NCBI GenBank assembly: GCA_024640345.1 | Contig: JAHEFD010000026.1 | Location: 1-36,531, forward strand | Direction of reading: 5' to 3' | Length of the DNA: 36,531 bases | Source of the DNA: Woeseiaceae bacterium | GTDB lineage: Bacteria > Pseudomonadota > Gammaproteobacteria > Steroidobacterales > Woeseiaceae | Part shown: one piece after another, positions 24,775 to 32,614 of the stretch | How the letters are laid out: every line of letters starts with the position of its first letter | Numbering within the stretch: the first letter of the stretch is position 1 | Notes under the pieces: model-generated | Databases searched by the model: none | Told to the model about the DNA's origin: nothing | The model's input: only the letters and a program-made list of their open reading frames with translations | Program-made: the position numbers and the translations under genes

Positions 24775-25406
24775 AAGAATAACTCCAGTAATTCATCCGG
24801 CGAATGCAGCACGTAATCGGGAGCCGCAGCGTTGAGCTCATGCTGGTCGCCAAAACCCCAGGAAACGCCGACCGAAGCCAGGCCGTTTCTTTTCGCGGCA
24901 CCGATGTCGAAATGCCGATCGCCAATCATGACCGACGAACCGGCGTCGATACCGTTGGCTACCAGGCGTTCTATTTGATCAGCTTTGTGTACACCGACGT
25001 CGCCGCCATCGATGAAATCGAAATGATCTTTCAGGCCGAACATTTCGACGATGGCGCCGGCATAATCCGCTCGTTTGGATGTGCATATGCCCAGATTGAA
25101 GCCCGAAGATGACAGTGACGCGATAACTTCTGGCATTCTCGCGTAAACAACATTTTCCGTGTAGCCGATACTCGAATAGCGCTCGCGGTATTTGTCGACG
25201 AGAAACTGCATGGCTTCTGTCGATAATTCGCCGACCAGGTGCTCGAAAATGTCGGTTAGAGGCGGGCCGATCATTGGCCGGATCCGCTCGGGATCAACCG
25301 CTTCAAAGGACATCGACTCCAGCGCGAAATTCACGCTTTTGGAAATGCCCTCGAATGGGTCACTGATCGTGCCATCCAGGTCAAAAATCAGGGTTCTTGG
25401 CTTCAC
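24771..25406 (-). CDS. HAD-superfamily phosphatase (phosphoglycolate phosphatase-like)
   Basis: 211 residues with all four HAD motifs: FDLDGT (nucleophile Asp9, acid/base Asp11), CTSK (108-111), Lys141 in VHKAD, and GDRHFDIGAA (Asp163 and Asp167). The helical cap between 15 and 80 is of the Gph/PGMB type. Likely a small-molecule phosphatase; substrate unknown. The start is GTG at 25406 with a weak GGGATGA upstream. Its stop overlaps the acylase start by ATGA, so the two are coupled, and a small membrane-protein gene lies 42 bases upstream on the same strand. Confidence 0.87.
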   Translation of the reverse strand: MKPRTLIFDLDGTISDPFEGISKSVNFALESMSFEAVDPERIRPMIGPPLTDIFEHLVGELSTEAMQFLVDKYRERYSSIGYTENVVYARMPEVIASLSSSGFNLGICTSKRADYAGAIVEMFGLKDHFDFIDGGDVGVHKADQIERLVANGIDAGSSVMIGDRHFDIGAAKRNGLASVGVSWGFGDQHELNAAAPDYVLHSPDELLELFL

Positions 25407-25448
25407 GTCATCCCGGGTGCAAGCGCGATACTTTGACAGACACAGGTG

Positions 25449-25817
25449 TTAACCGCGAAGCGCGTTCTTTTTCCAATAGGATTGGCAAAGTATGGCAAGA
25501 GCAATAAATACCAGGCCGTAGACGGGCAGAAACATTTGTCCGAGCAACGCTCGAGGCGTAGCTGCCCAGAACAATGCAAAAAACGTATGGCAACACATGA
25601 GGAAAAAAATCCAGAACAACGTGTGCTTGGCCCAGCGCTGGCCTTGCATGCCGAATCGGGCAAGATTGCCAAATAACACGGCGATCACAAGGATCATGGT
25701 CGGGATAACGAAGTGTCTGCCGATGATGAACGTTTGCATCACGCCAAGTGTTGCGCCCAGCGCGAAAAGTGCCGCCACGGCTTCCAGCGAATTTTCGGCA
25801 GAAAAAAGTTTTTTCAT
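25449..25817 (-). CDS. Four-helix small membrane protein, unknown
   Basis: 122 residues with four hydrophobic segments (about 12-28, 38-52, 65-85 and 95-112) and the short polar connection RFGMQGQRWAKHT. I do not recognise a family. GAGGA precedes the ATG at an acceptable distance. It is the first gene of the minus-strand group that continues with the HAD phosphatase and the penicillin-acylase-family enzyme, and is divergent from the PQQ dehydrogenase gene. Confidence 0.7.
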   Translation of the reverse strand: MKKLFSAENSLEAVAALFALGATLGVMQTFIIGRHFVIPTMILVIAVLFGNLARFGMQGQRWAKHTLFWIFFLMCCHTFFALFWAATPRALLGQMFLPVYGLVFIALAILCQSYWKKNALRG

Positions 25818-25860
25818 CGGCCAGTCCTCGAGTTGGTCTTATGTTTGGTGCAAAGCTTGG

Positions 25861-25917
25861 TGCGCATTGTAACCGAGTCTGAATGCGCATGTTGGCTGCT
25901 CGCCAATTCTATATACT
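25861..25917 (+). promoter_or_regulatory. Operator-like inverted repeat and -10 box upstream of the sugar dehydrogenase gene
   Basis: TGCGCATT (25861-25868) and AATGCGCA (25882-25889) are exact inverted arms 21 bases apart centre to centre, two helical turns. A good -10, TATACT, is at 25912-25917, but no consensus -35 lies 16-18 bases upstream; the right arm abuts that position. This is the layout of an activator- or repressor-controlled promoter. It could also affect the divergent minus-strand gene starting at 25817. Confidence 0.55.
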
Positions 25918-25948
25918 ATGTGCTGTGACCTCCGGAGGTGAATCCATT

Positions 25949-27139
25949 ATGACTCTGTTTCGATCAGTGGCTTTAGTCTTTTATATCGCGGTGACTGGTG
26001 CGTCAGCTTATGCCCAGGATAGTCAGAACCCGCCTGTTCTCAAACTTGATCGTGTACCTACTTCCCCGGCTTTTGCAGGCCAGACAAGGGCGCCGGCAGT
26101 GCCTGCGACGGAGTACAAGGTTGAAACTGTCGTCGGCGGTCTGAGCGCACCGTGGGCGATGGCGTTTCTGCCCGATGGAGCCATTCTCATCAATGAGTAT
26201 ACCGGCAATATGAGGATTCTCGACGCTGCTGGAAACCTGTCTGAACCGTTGTCCGGGTTGCCACAGATTTCCCACGAAGGGTGGGCCGGCCTGTTTGATC
26301 TTGCGCTGGATCCGGGCTTTTCCGAGAACCAGCTAATTTATCTTACGTATACCGTAGCAACCGGTAATTCGGATGTTCCGAATACCCCGAGAGTTGCGCG
26401 GGCAAGATTGAACAGGGATCGGGCACGCCTCGAAGATTTCAAAATTCTGCTGATGGGTATCGGGCAACAGGAACTGCACTTCGCGCCGGACGGAAAATTG
26501 CTGGTAGCCGGGGCAGGACCGAACGACACGGCCCAGGAATTGGCGTCGCACGCCGGAAAGATCTTGAGGATCAATACTGATGGTTCGTTCCCGGACGACA
26601 ATCCGTGGAGTGGCGATGCAGGCGTCGCGTCGGGTGTTTATACCTCAGGTCATCGCGACGTATCCGGTATGGCAACGCATCCCGTAACAGGCGAAATCTG
26701 GATGACTGAGCATGGGCCCAGGGGCGGGGATGAGCTGAACATCGTCAAACCAGGTGCCAACTACGGTTGGCAAGTTATTTCTTACGGAACGAACTATGAC
26801 GGCTCGCCTGTGGGCAGTGGCAAGACCGTCGAAGACGGTATGGAGCAGCCTCGATATTTCTGGCGGCCGTCAATAGCTCCATCGGGCCTGATGTTCTACA
26901 CGGGCGAGATGTTCCCGGAATGGCAGGGCAATATATTTGTTACTGCGTTATCCGGCCAGCATATTACCCGCCTGGTGCTGGATGGCGATCGCGTCGTGGG
27001 CGAAGAGCGAATGCTTGTGGAGCGTGGCCAGCGAATTCGGGACCTTAAGCAGGGGCCCGACGGTGCGCTGTATGCGCTGACCAATGAAGAGTCCGACGAT
27101 CCAAAGGGATTTGCAGAGTTGCTGAGAATAAGCAAGTAG
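25949..27139 (+). CDS. PQQ-dependent sugar dehydrogenase family protein (Ylii/GSDH type), exported
   Basis: 396 residues. Signal peptide cleaved about AYA/QDS (22/23), so periplasmic. The body is the soluble aldose dehydrogenase beta-propeller: VVGGLSAPWAMAFLPDGAILI, EGWAGLFDLALDP, LLVAGAGPNDTAQELASHAGKILRINTDG, GHRDVSGMATHPVTGEIWMTEHGPRGGDELN. These mark the GSDH family (Pfam Glucose/Sorbosone dehydrogenase), which oxidises sugars with PQQ and calcium. The frame extends to an ATG at 25883, but GGAGGTGA seven bases before 25949 and the signal peptide define the start. The SDR gene follows after five bases. Confidence 0.92.
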   Translation: MTLFRSVALVFYIAVTGASAYAQDSQNPPVLKLDRVPTSPAFAGQTRAPAVPATEYKVETVVGGLSAPWAMAFLPDGAILINEYTGNMRILDAAGNLSEPLSGLPQISHEGWAGLFDLALDPGFSENQLIYLTYTVATGNSDVPNTPRVARARLNRDRARLEDFKILLMGIGQQELHFAPDGKLLVAGAGPNDTAQELASHAGKILRINTDGSFPDDNPWSGDAGVASGVYTSGHRDVSGMATHPVTGEIWMTEHGPRGGDELNIVKPGANYGWQVISYGTNYDGSPVGSGKTVEDGMEQPRYFWRPSIAPSGLMFYTGEMFPEWQGNIFVTALSGQHITRLVLDGDRVVGEERMLVERGQRIRDLKQGPDGALYALTNEESDDPKGFAELLRISK

Positions 27140-27144
27140 AGCGC

Positions 27145-27954
27145 ATGCCGATTAAAAATGCTGTTGTAACCGGTGGCGCTCGCGGTATCGGCAGGGCTAT
27201 TTGTCGCCGCTTGAGTCGCGAAGGCATCAGCGTTGTCGTTGTCGATATTGATGAGTCCGCGGCAAATATGGTCGCCGGCGAGATTAATGGGAAAGCATAC
27301 GTTCTTGACGTTGGCGACGAGAGCGCCCTTGCCGGCCTTGTGCATGACGTCGAGAAGGACACCGGGCCTATCGACTTGTTCATATCCAATGCCGGGGTCG
27401 GTTACGGGGACGGCGAGGAAGGTGCTGCGTCGAAAGACGGTGGCCTTCATGCCATTGACGATAGGTGGGAAGCCTGCTGGCGCGTCAACGTGATGGCCCA
27501 TGTCTACGCGGCAAGATACCTGGTGCCGAGAATGATTGCGCGTGGCCACGGATATCTCGTTAACGTTGCATCGGCCGCCGGACTTTTGAGCCAGATTGGA
27601 GACGCCGCCTATTCGGCGACCAAGCACGCGGCGGTTGCGTTCGCGGAATCGCTGGCGATCACGCATGGGGAGCAGGGGATTGACGTCTCGGTGGTGTGCC
27701 CGCAGGCGGTAGCAACGCGAATGATCGGCATCGAAGATGACTCTGAATCCATGGACGGGGGCTTCGGTGGAAATGATGTTGATGGAATTCTTTCAGCCGA
27801 GGAAGTGGCTGAATGTATTTTCGACGGGATTCGAGAGAAGCGGTTCCTGATATTGCCGCATTCACAGGTTGCTACTTACGTGCAGCGAAAAGCCAGTGAT
27901 CACGATCGATGGATTTCCGGTATGCAACGATTTAGAAAGAGGTTGTCCGGTTAG
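27145..27954 (+). CDS. Short-chain dehydrogenase/reductase
   Basis: 269 residues with a classical SDR fold: TGGARGIG (9-16) for the cofactor, NAG (82-84), Asn115, Ser143 and the YSATK catalytic pair Tyr156/Lys160. Asp34-Ile-Asp at the end of beta-2 suggests NAD(H) preference. Substrate unknown. It starts five bases after the sugar dehydrogenase stop, so the two are co-transcribed; whether they act on one substrate is not known, and they sit in different compartments (periplasm and cytosol). Its stop overlaps the stop of the convergent 78-residue gene. Confidence 0.9.
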   Translation: MPIKNAVVTGGARGIGRAICRRLSREGISVVVVDIDESAANMVAGEINGKAYVLDVGDESALAGLVHDVEKDTGPIDLFISNAGVGYGDGEEGAASKDGGLHAIDDRWEACWRVNVMAHVYAARYLVPRMIARGHGYLVNVASAAGLLSQIGDAAYSATKHAAVAFAESLAITHGEQGIDVSVVCPQAVATRMIGIEDDSESMDGGFGGNDVDGILSAEEVAECIFDGIREKRFLILPHSQVATYVQRKASDHDRWISGMQRFRKRLSG

Positions 27955-28187
27955 TCATCAGATGATTTTATATAAAGTGCACCAGTATCGTAGGGGTTAA
28001 ATCCGACGAACTTGTCAATCTTTGGCAACGACTTGTTTTCTTTTCTGTGCGCAACCGGTGCGCGTGAATTCTGGTCGCCAGCGCCACCGCATACTGATGT
28101 TTTTGCCGACTTTCCTGCGAGATTTGCGGCCTCAGGCATACTGGTGGTAAATGATGTCTCAATATCCCATGCTGAGTCGGAGCCCAT
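27951..28187 (-). CDS. 78-residue protein with FNPYDTG tail, unknown
   Basis: Easily lost as a shadow, but a perfect AGGAGG (28195-28200 on the plus strand as CCTCCT) is seven bases before its ATG, the strongest ribosome site in this part. The product is hydrophilic: a Ser/Ala/Gly-rich N-terminal half, a Lys-rich middle (HRKENKSLPKIDKF) and the end VGFNPYDTGALYIKSSDD. No signal, membrane segment or known domain. The TAA stop shares bases with the SDR stop. It is divergent from the 28363 gene. Short proteins ending near F-x-P-Y-D/N exist in other gammaproteobacteria by memory; not verified. Confidence 0.62.
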   Translation of the reverse strand: MGSDSAWDIETSFTTSMPEAANLAGKSAKTSVCGGAGDQNSRAPVAHRKENKSLPKIDKFVGFNPYDTGALYIKSSDD

Positions 28188-28256
28188 CGGGTTGCCTCCT
28201 GCAAATAGTAATGTCGTCCGATACTGCGTCCATCCTGTTGTCTTACACGATCTGAA

Positions 28257-28284
28257 TTGGCATAAGGTTCCTTCCGGTTATGAT
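28257..28284 (+). promoter_or_regulatory. Sigma70 promoter for the 28363 gene
   Basis: TTGGCA (28257-28262), a 16-base spacer and TATGAT (28279-28284), each five of six to consensus. Transcription would start near 28291. This is one of the best promoter matches in the window. Confidence 0.62.
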
Positions 28285-28290
28285 AATTTG

Positions 28291-28305
28291 GTGAAATTAT
28301 TTCAC
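28291..28305. promoter_or_regulatory. Operator-like palindrome at the transcription start
   Basis: GTGAAATTATTTCAC is a perfect palindrome around a three-base centre. It begins seven bases after the -10 box of the promoter above, so a protein bound there would cover the start site. Confidence 0.5.
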
Positions 28306-28334
28306 ATGCGCATGCCGGTGAAGGAGATATAGCC

Positions 28335-28350
28335 TTCCGATAAATCGGAA
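28335..28350. promoter_or_regulatory. Second palindrome in the same leader
   Basis: TTCCGAT (28335-28341) and ATCGGAA (28344-28350) are exact inverted arms with two bases between. It ends 12 bases before the ATG and touches the ribosome site region (AGGGAGAG). A protein site or a short leader hairpin are both possible. Confidence 0.4.
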
Positions 28351-28362
28351 TGAGGGAGAGAT

Positions 28363-29022
28363 ATGGATACTTCATCGTTTGGATTCCGTTCCTGGAAGAT
28401 GTTACTGGCCGAATTGGTGGTTGTTTTTCTCGGCGTTTATGGCGCCTTCTGGGTTGATAACTATCGTGATCAACTCGGCAGGGAGGAAAGAACGAAAGAG
28501 GTCGTCGCCGTGCTCGCACAAGACCTGTCCGACATCGTTGAAGTCAGCGGCGGGTTCAATGATTACATGGCTAAAGGTCTGCAGGAATGGAGCGATGATT
28601 GGCTTCGTGGCGCAAAACCGGCGCCATTTGTCTTTCGGATTTTCGGAGCGGAAAAACCCCCGTTGACGACATGGGAAGTCGTAAGCCAGGCACAACTTGC
28701 TGAATTGCTTGAGCCCAACCTGCTTTATGAGTTGGGATTTTACTACAACGAGATATCCGGGCTTGGGGACAGGTACGTACGATACGCGGAATTTACAGAA
28801 GCAGAGGTGCTCCCTCTCCTGATAACAGGCAGTGCCGCATTCTATGGTGAATCCGGAGACCGATTGCTTCCCCGGTTCGAAGCGCACATGGATCGGCTTC
28901 GCGAGTACCACAAGATGTCCGTTGAAATTGTGAAGTGGGCAGAATGCCTGCGCAAGCGAGTTTTATCAGTGGATTCCTCGGACATTATTTGCAGGAGCGT
29001 GCAGGGAGTTACGCCAATGTAA
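28363..29022 (+). CDS. Single-pass membrane protein, unknown (DUF6090-like N-terminus)
   Basis: 219 residues. One hydrophobic segment (about 12-30, KMLLAELVVVFLGVYGAFWVDNY) followed by RDQLGREERTKEVVAVLAQDL. This N-terminal layout, an LxELxxVFLGVxxAFxVDN anchor leading into a basic helix, resembles a broad group of uncharacterised membrane proteins (DUF6090 is one example). The remaining 170 residues are soluble, mixed helical, with no motif I recognise. The orientation by charge puts most of the protein in the periplasm. GGGAGAG precedes the ATG. The last bases overlap the convergent oxidoreductase gene by 14. Confidence 0.72.
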   Translation: MDTSSFGFRSWKMLLAELVVVFLGVYGAFWVDNYRDQLGREERTKEVVAVLAQDLSDIVEVSGGFNDYMAKGLQEWSDDWLRGAKPAPFVFRIFGAEKPPLTTWEVVSQAQLAELLEPNLLYELGFYYNEISGLGDRYVRYAEFTEAEVLPLLITGSAAFYGESGDRLLPRFEAHMDRLREYHKMSVEIVKWAECLRKRVLSVDSSDIICRSVQGVTPM

Positions 29023-29986
29023 ATACGATTTTCCCTTTGACTTTACGATCCGAGATAGAGCGAAAGGCTTTTTTGAATTCTTCCAGGCGGTAGGTTTCCG
29101 TGATTTTCGGCTTCAGTCGACCGTCCGCAATCATTGCCGCCATTTCCTGGAGGTTTTGCGCCTGTCCCTGCGGATTTTTTGCCGACCAGGTTCCCCACCA
29201 GACACCGACAATGCTGGCCTCTTTAAGTAACGCCAGGTTCGCCGGAAATTTGGGTATCTCACCACTCGCGAAACCGATCACCAGGTAACGGCCGTGCCAG
29301 GCGGTAGCGCGAAGCGCCATTTGTGCCATCTCGCCACCGACCGGGTCATAGACAACGTCAACGCCGGCACCGTCAGTAAGCTCTTTTATGGCGTCGTTTA
29401 GAGAACAGTCGGTGTAGTTGATCGTTTCGTCCGCGCCCGTCGATTTCGCAAACGCGAGTTTTTCGTCGCTGCTGGCCGCGGCAATTACCCGTGCGCCCAT
29501 AGCCTTGCCGATTTCGATTGCGGTTGTGCCGACGCCTCCGGCAGCGCCCAGCACAAGAAGCGTTTCTCCCGGCTGCAGGTTCGCACTTTGTTTCAGTGCG
29601 TGATAGCTCGTGCAATACGTGACGGAGAATCCAGCGCCTTGCTCGAAAGTCATCTGACTCGGCAACGGAAAAACCAGGTTTTCATTGACGACGCATTTTT
29701 CCGCGAATGCGCCACCGCGCAGCATGACAACAACTTTGTCTCCGACCGAAAAACGAGTGATGCCATCACCAATACCGGAAACAATACCAGCCGCTTCATT
29801 GCCGGGAATGAAAGGTGGCGGTGTCTTCAGCTGATACTGCCCGGCTATAACGAGAATATCGGGAAAGTTGATTCCCGCCGCATGAATATCAATACGTACT
29901 TCGCCAGGGCCGGGTACAGGGTCATCGACTGTTTCAATAACCAGGGAATCGGTCGACCCGAATTCTTTGCAGATGAGCGCTCGCAT
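29009..29986 (-). CDS. Quinone oxidoreductase-like MDR protein
   Basis: 325 residues of the medium-chain dehydrogenase/reductase superfamily, zinc-free quinone reductase branch: GEVRIDIHAAGINFPD, PPPFIPGNEAAGIV, and the NADPH loop GAAGGVG (147-153) followed by AIEIGKAMGARVIAAASSDEKL. The catalytic zinc cysteines are absent, as usual in this branch. It probably reduces an enoyl, quinone or related acceptor with NADPH; within this cassette an acyl substrate is possible but unproven. The ATG at 29986 shares its first base with the stop of the SDR gene before it (TGATG), so the genes are coupled. Last gene of the four-gene cassette. Confidence 0.9.
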   Translation of the reverse strand: MRALICKEFGSTDSLVIETVDDPVPGPGEVRIDIHAAGINFPDILVIAGQYQLKTPPPFIPGNEAAGIVSGIGDGITRFSVGDKVVVMLRGGAFAEKCVVNENLVFPLPSQMTFEQGAGFSVTYCTSYHALKQSANLQPGETLLVLGAAGGVGTTAIEIGKAMGARVIAAASSDEKLAFAKSTGADETINYTDCSLNDAIKELTDGAGVDVVYDPVGGEMAQMALRATAWHGRYLVIGFASGEIPKFPANLALLKEASIVGVWWGTWSAKNPQGQAQNLQEMAAMIADGRLKPKITETYRLEEFKKAFRSISDRKVKGKIVFTLA

Positions 29987-30879
29987 CAACTGACATCTAT
30001 GCCTAGGTTAGCAGCACCTTTCAGTGCGAACTTGCCTATCTGTTCGAATCCGCCTTGCAGCTCGCTCATTCCAGCCTCGTCGTCAATTGCTGACCAGGCC
30101 TCGGCAATCCCCTCCGGGCTCAGTTTGTCCGGTAACAGATTGACTCCATCTGTTTCGAATCCCTTGTAAATCGCGAAACTGCCGCCGCCAGCCCCGAGGA
30201 CCTTTCGACTGGGAGCATCCGGACCAACCAGAAAGACAACGCCGGGACTGACGCTTTCCGGCGACAGGAGCTTGAATGCGTCTTCCGAGATCAGGCCTTC
30301 GGTCATTGCAGTACCGGCTGCCGGCGCCAGGCAATTGACGTGAATATTGAATTTGGCCCCCTCCAGGTGCAGCGTGTTCATCAGGCCGACCATCGCCATT
30401 TTGGCGGCACCATAGTTTGATTGCCCAAAATTACCGTACAGGCCGGTGCTCGACGTCGTAAACACGACTCTCCCATAGGATTGTTCGCGCATTATGTTCC
30501 ACACGGCTTTGGTGCAATAGACGGTTCCCATCAGGTGCACGTCGATTACGGTGCGAAAATCATCAAGTGACATCTTGTGAAATGTTTTGTCCCGTAAAAT
30601 ACCGGCATTGTTGACCAGGATGTCGACTCGTCCCCATGCGTTCATTGTCTGCTCGACCATTGCCTCGATCTGGTCGTTGTCTGTCACGCTCGCACCGTTG
30701 GCGACAGCCTGTCCGCCCGCATCTATGATCTCGTTGACGACGGATTTCGCGTTTTCGTCACTCAAGTCGTTGACAACGACTTTTGCACCACGCTCAGCCA
30801 GAGCAAGCGCGTGCGCCCTGCCGAGTCCGCGGCCAGCGCCGGTTACGATCGCAACCTGATCATCCAGTCTAATGGTCAT
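29986..30879 (-). CDS. SDR, 3-hydroxyacyl-CoA dehydrogenase type (MFE-2-like)
   Basis: 297 residues. TGAGRGLG (13-20), Asp38 after beta-2, NNAG (90-93), Ser143/144 and YGAAK with Tyr156/Lys160. The strings RAHALALAERGAKVVVNDL, FGQSNYGAAKMAMVGLMNTL and VNCLAPAAGTAMTEGL closely follow the dehydrogenase part of peroxisomal multifunctional enzyme 2 and bacterial relatives that oxidise 3-hydroxyacyl-CoA. Residues 205-297 extend past the core and differ from a minimal SDR. AAGGAAG precedes the ATG; the MaoC gene ends 15 bases upstream. Confidence 0.9.
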   Translation of the reverse strand: MTIRLDDQVAIVTGAGRGLGRAHALALAERGAKVVVNDLSDENAKSVVNEIIDAGGQAVANGASVTDNDQIEAMVEQTMNAWGRVDILVNNAGILRDKTFHKMSLDDFRTVIDVHLMGTVYCTKAVWNIMREQSYGRVVFTTSSTGLYGNFGQSNYGAAKMAMVGLMNTLHLEGAKFNIHVNCLAPAAGTAMTEGLISEDAFKLLSPESVSPGVVFLVGPDAPSRKVLGAGGGSFAIYKGFETDGVNLLPDKLSPEGIAEAWSAIDDEAGMSELQGGFEQIGKFALKGAANLGIDVS

Positions 30880-30894
30880 TGCACTTCCTTCTTT

Positions 30895-31356
30895 CTATTC
30901 AATGATGTACATCGTCAGTATTTCGGCGATCAGTGCCGGCGCACTTTCACCTTCGATTTCAACGCTGACGGTAATTTTGCAGAGCCACTGACCCGGTCGT
31001 TTTTCGGAACACTCCGCTATTTTCTGGTGCGCACGAATACGCTGCCCCACTTTGACCGGTGCCAGGTAGCGCACTTTGTCTGATCCATAATTGAGTGCCA
31101 TGACCATCCCTTCCGGATGCACGGTGTTTTGTGCCAGCAGATGTGAAAGGAGCGAAAGTGTCAGGTAGCCGTGCGCAATTGTGGCGCCGAACGGCGTGCG
31201 GCTGGCTCTGTCCGGGTCAATGTGGATGAACTGATGGTCGTTCGTGGCATCCGCAAACTGATTGATCCGTTCCTGCGAAATCGTCAGCCAGTCCGAGGGT
31301 TCAAGATCCTTTCCTGCAAGCTCTGCCAGTTGTTCCGTTGTCACTGTCGTTCCCAT
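30895..31356 (-). CDS. MaoC-family (R)-enoyl-CoA hydratase/dehydratase
   Basis: 153 residues of the hot-dog fold. FADATNDHQFIHIDPDRA (34-51) is the hydratase signature with the catalytic pair Asp40/His45, and the AHGYLTLSLL helix follows. Members such as mycobacterial HtdZ-type enzymes hydrate trans-2-enoyl-CoA to (R)-3-hydroxyacyl-CoA. The frame is open to 31464, but that extension would run into the acyl-CoA dehydrogenase gene; the ATG at 31356 lies ten bases after that gene's end and begins the domain. Its place between the dehydrogenase and the MFE-2-like SDR matches steps two and three of beta-oxidation in the R series. Confidence 0.92.
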   Translation of the reverse strand: MGTTVTTEQLAELAGKDLEPSDWLTISQERINQFADATNDHQFIHIDPDRASRTPFGATIAHGYLTLSLLSHLLAQNTVHPEGMVMALNYGSDKVRYLAPVKVGQRIRAHQKIAECSEKRPGQWLCKITVSVEIEGESAPALIAEILTMYIIE

Positions 31357-31366
31357 TGAAATTACC

Positions 31367-32593
31367 CTATCGGGATTTGGCGAGATAAGGCCGCAGTTCA
31401 TTGCGGGCGACGACCATCCGATGCACCTCATCGGGACCATCGGCGAGACGAAGGGTTCTCGCATTCATGTACATCCTGCCAAGGGGGAAGTCCTGGGAGA
31501 GTCCGGCAGCACCATGCATCTGGATAGCATCGTCGATGATGTCGATCGCAATATTTGGGACAATTGCCTTGATCTTTGAAATCCATAGCTGTGCTTCCTG
31601 CACTCCCTGGGTATCAATCACCCAGGCAGTTTGCAGCGTAAGCAACCGGCCCATATCGATCTTCATCCGTGACTCCGCAATCCTGTCGTAGTTGCCACCA
31701 AGTTTCGCCAGTGGTTTGCCGAAGGCTGTGCGCGCTACCGAGCGGCGACACATCAGCTCAAGCGCCTGCTCGGCCATTCCGATGGCGCGCATGCAATGGT
31801 GGATTCGGCCAGGACCCAGTCTTCCCTGCGATATCTCAAATCCACGTCCAGGTCCCAGCACGATGTTGGTTTCAGGCACGCGGACGTTGGTGAAGCGAAT
31901 ATGCATGTGACCGTGCGGAGCATCGTCCATCGAAAAGACGTTCATTGGTCTGATGACTTCAACTCCCGGAGCGTCCATCGGCACAAGGATCTGCGAGTGC
32001 TGTTGGTGACGATGGTTTTCCGGATTGCTTCTAACCATGCATATCAATAACTTGCAGCGCTGGTCTCCAGCTCCTGAAATATATGTCTTCTCTCCGTTGA
32101 TAAGCCATTGGCCACCTTCGAGGACCGCAGACATGGAAATATTGGTGGCGTCAGAGGAGGCAACGTCGGGCTCTGACATGGCGAACGCGGATCGTATCTC
32201 GCCGTTCAGCAGGGGTTCGAGCCACTGTTTTTTCTGTTCTGCGCTTCCATAGCGCTCCAGGACTTCCATGTTCCCTGTGTCGGGCGCGCTGCAATTAAAC
32301 GCTTCCGCCGCCAGGTGGGACCGGCCGGTTTCTTCAGCAATATAGGCGTATTCGACGGTCGAGAGTCCGGGCCCGCGGTCACTGTCCGTAAGCCAGAAAT
32401 TCCAGAGCCCCTGTTTGCGCGCGTCCGATTTAAGGCTTTCGAGAATTTCAATCTGCCGGTCGGTAAGCTCGAACCGCTCTCCCACAGCAACTTCTGCTAG
32501 AAATTCCTCGTCAAGAGGTTCCACCCGTTCCCTGATAAATGCGCGGACTTCATCGAGGATGGGGTAAAGGCGATCGCTTACGCCGAGGTTCAT
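31367..32593 (-). CDS. Acyl-CoA dehydrogenase, ACAD10/11-like
   Basis: 408 residues, FAD-dependent. Seen: the helical N-terminal domain, FAMSEPDVASSDATNI (flavin/substrate region), WLINGEKTYISGAG, GPGRIHHCMRAIG, RTAFGKPLAKLG and, near the end, QMHGAAGLSQDFPLGRMY and LRLADGPDEVHRMVVAR. The ADGPDEVH ending is typical of the ACAD10/11 group rather than classical MCAD, which has YEG with the catalytic Glu. It should introduce the trans-2 double bond in an acyl-CoA of unknown chain. AAGGA precedes the ATG. First gene of the cassette; the region upstream has three GATTCGA repeats. Confidence 0.93.
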   Translation of the reverse strand: MNLGVSDRLYPILDEVRAFIRERVEPLDEEFLAEVAVGERFELTDRQIEILESLKSDARKQGLWNFWLTDSDRGPGLSTVEYAYIAEETGRSHLAAEAFNCSAPDTGNMEVLERYGSAEQKKQWLEPLLNGEIRSAFAMSEPDVASSDATNISMSAVLEGGQWLINGEKTYISGAGDQRCKLLICMVRSNPENHRHQQHSQILVPMDAPGVEVIRPMNVFSMDDAPHGHMHIRFTNVRVPETNIVLGPGRGFEISQGRLGPGRIHHCMRAIGMAEQALELMCRRSVARTAFGKPLAKLGGNYDRIAESRMKIDMGRLLTLQTAWVIDTQGVQEAQLWISKIKAIVPNIAIDIIDDAIQMHGAAGLSQDFPLGRMYMNARTLRLADGPDEVHRMVVARNELRPYLAKSR

Positions 32594-32614
32594 GGCCGTG
32601 TCCTTGCTGGATGA

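Noticed and set aside
28012-28332. 106-codon plus-strand frame upstream of the 28363 gene
   Set aside because: It covers the minus-strand small gene with the strong AGGAGG and the promoter/palindrome region; its composition is not protein-like.
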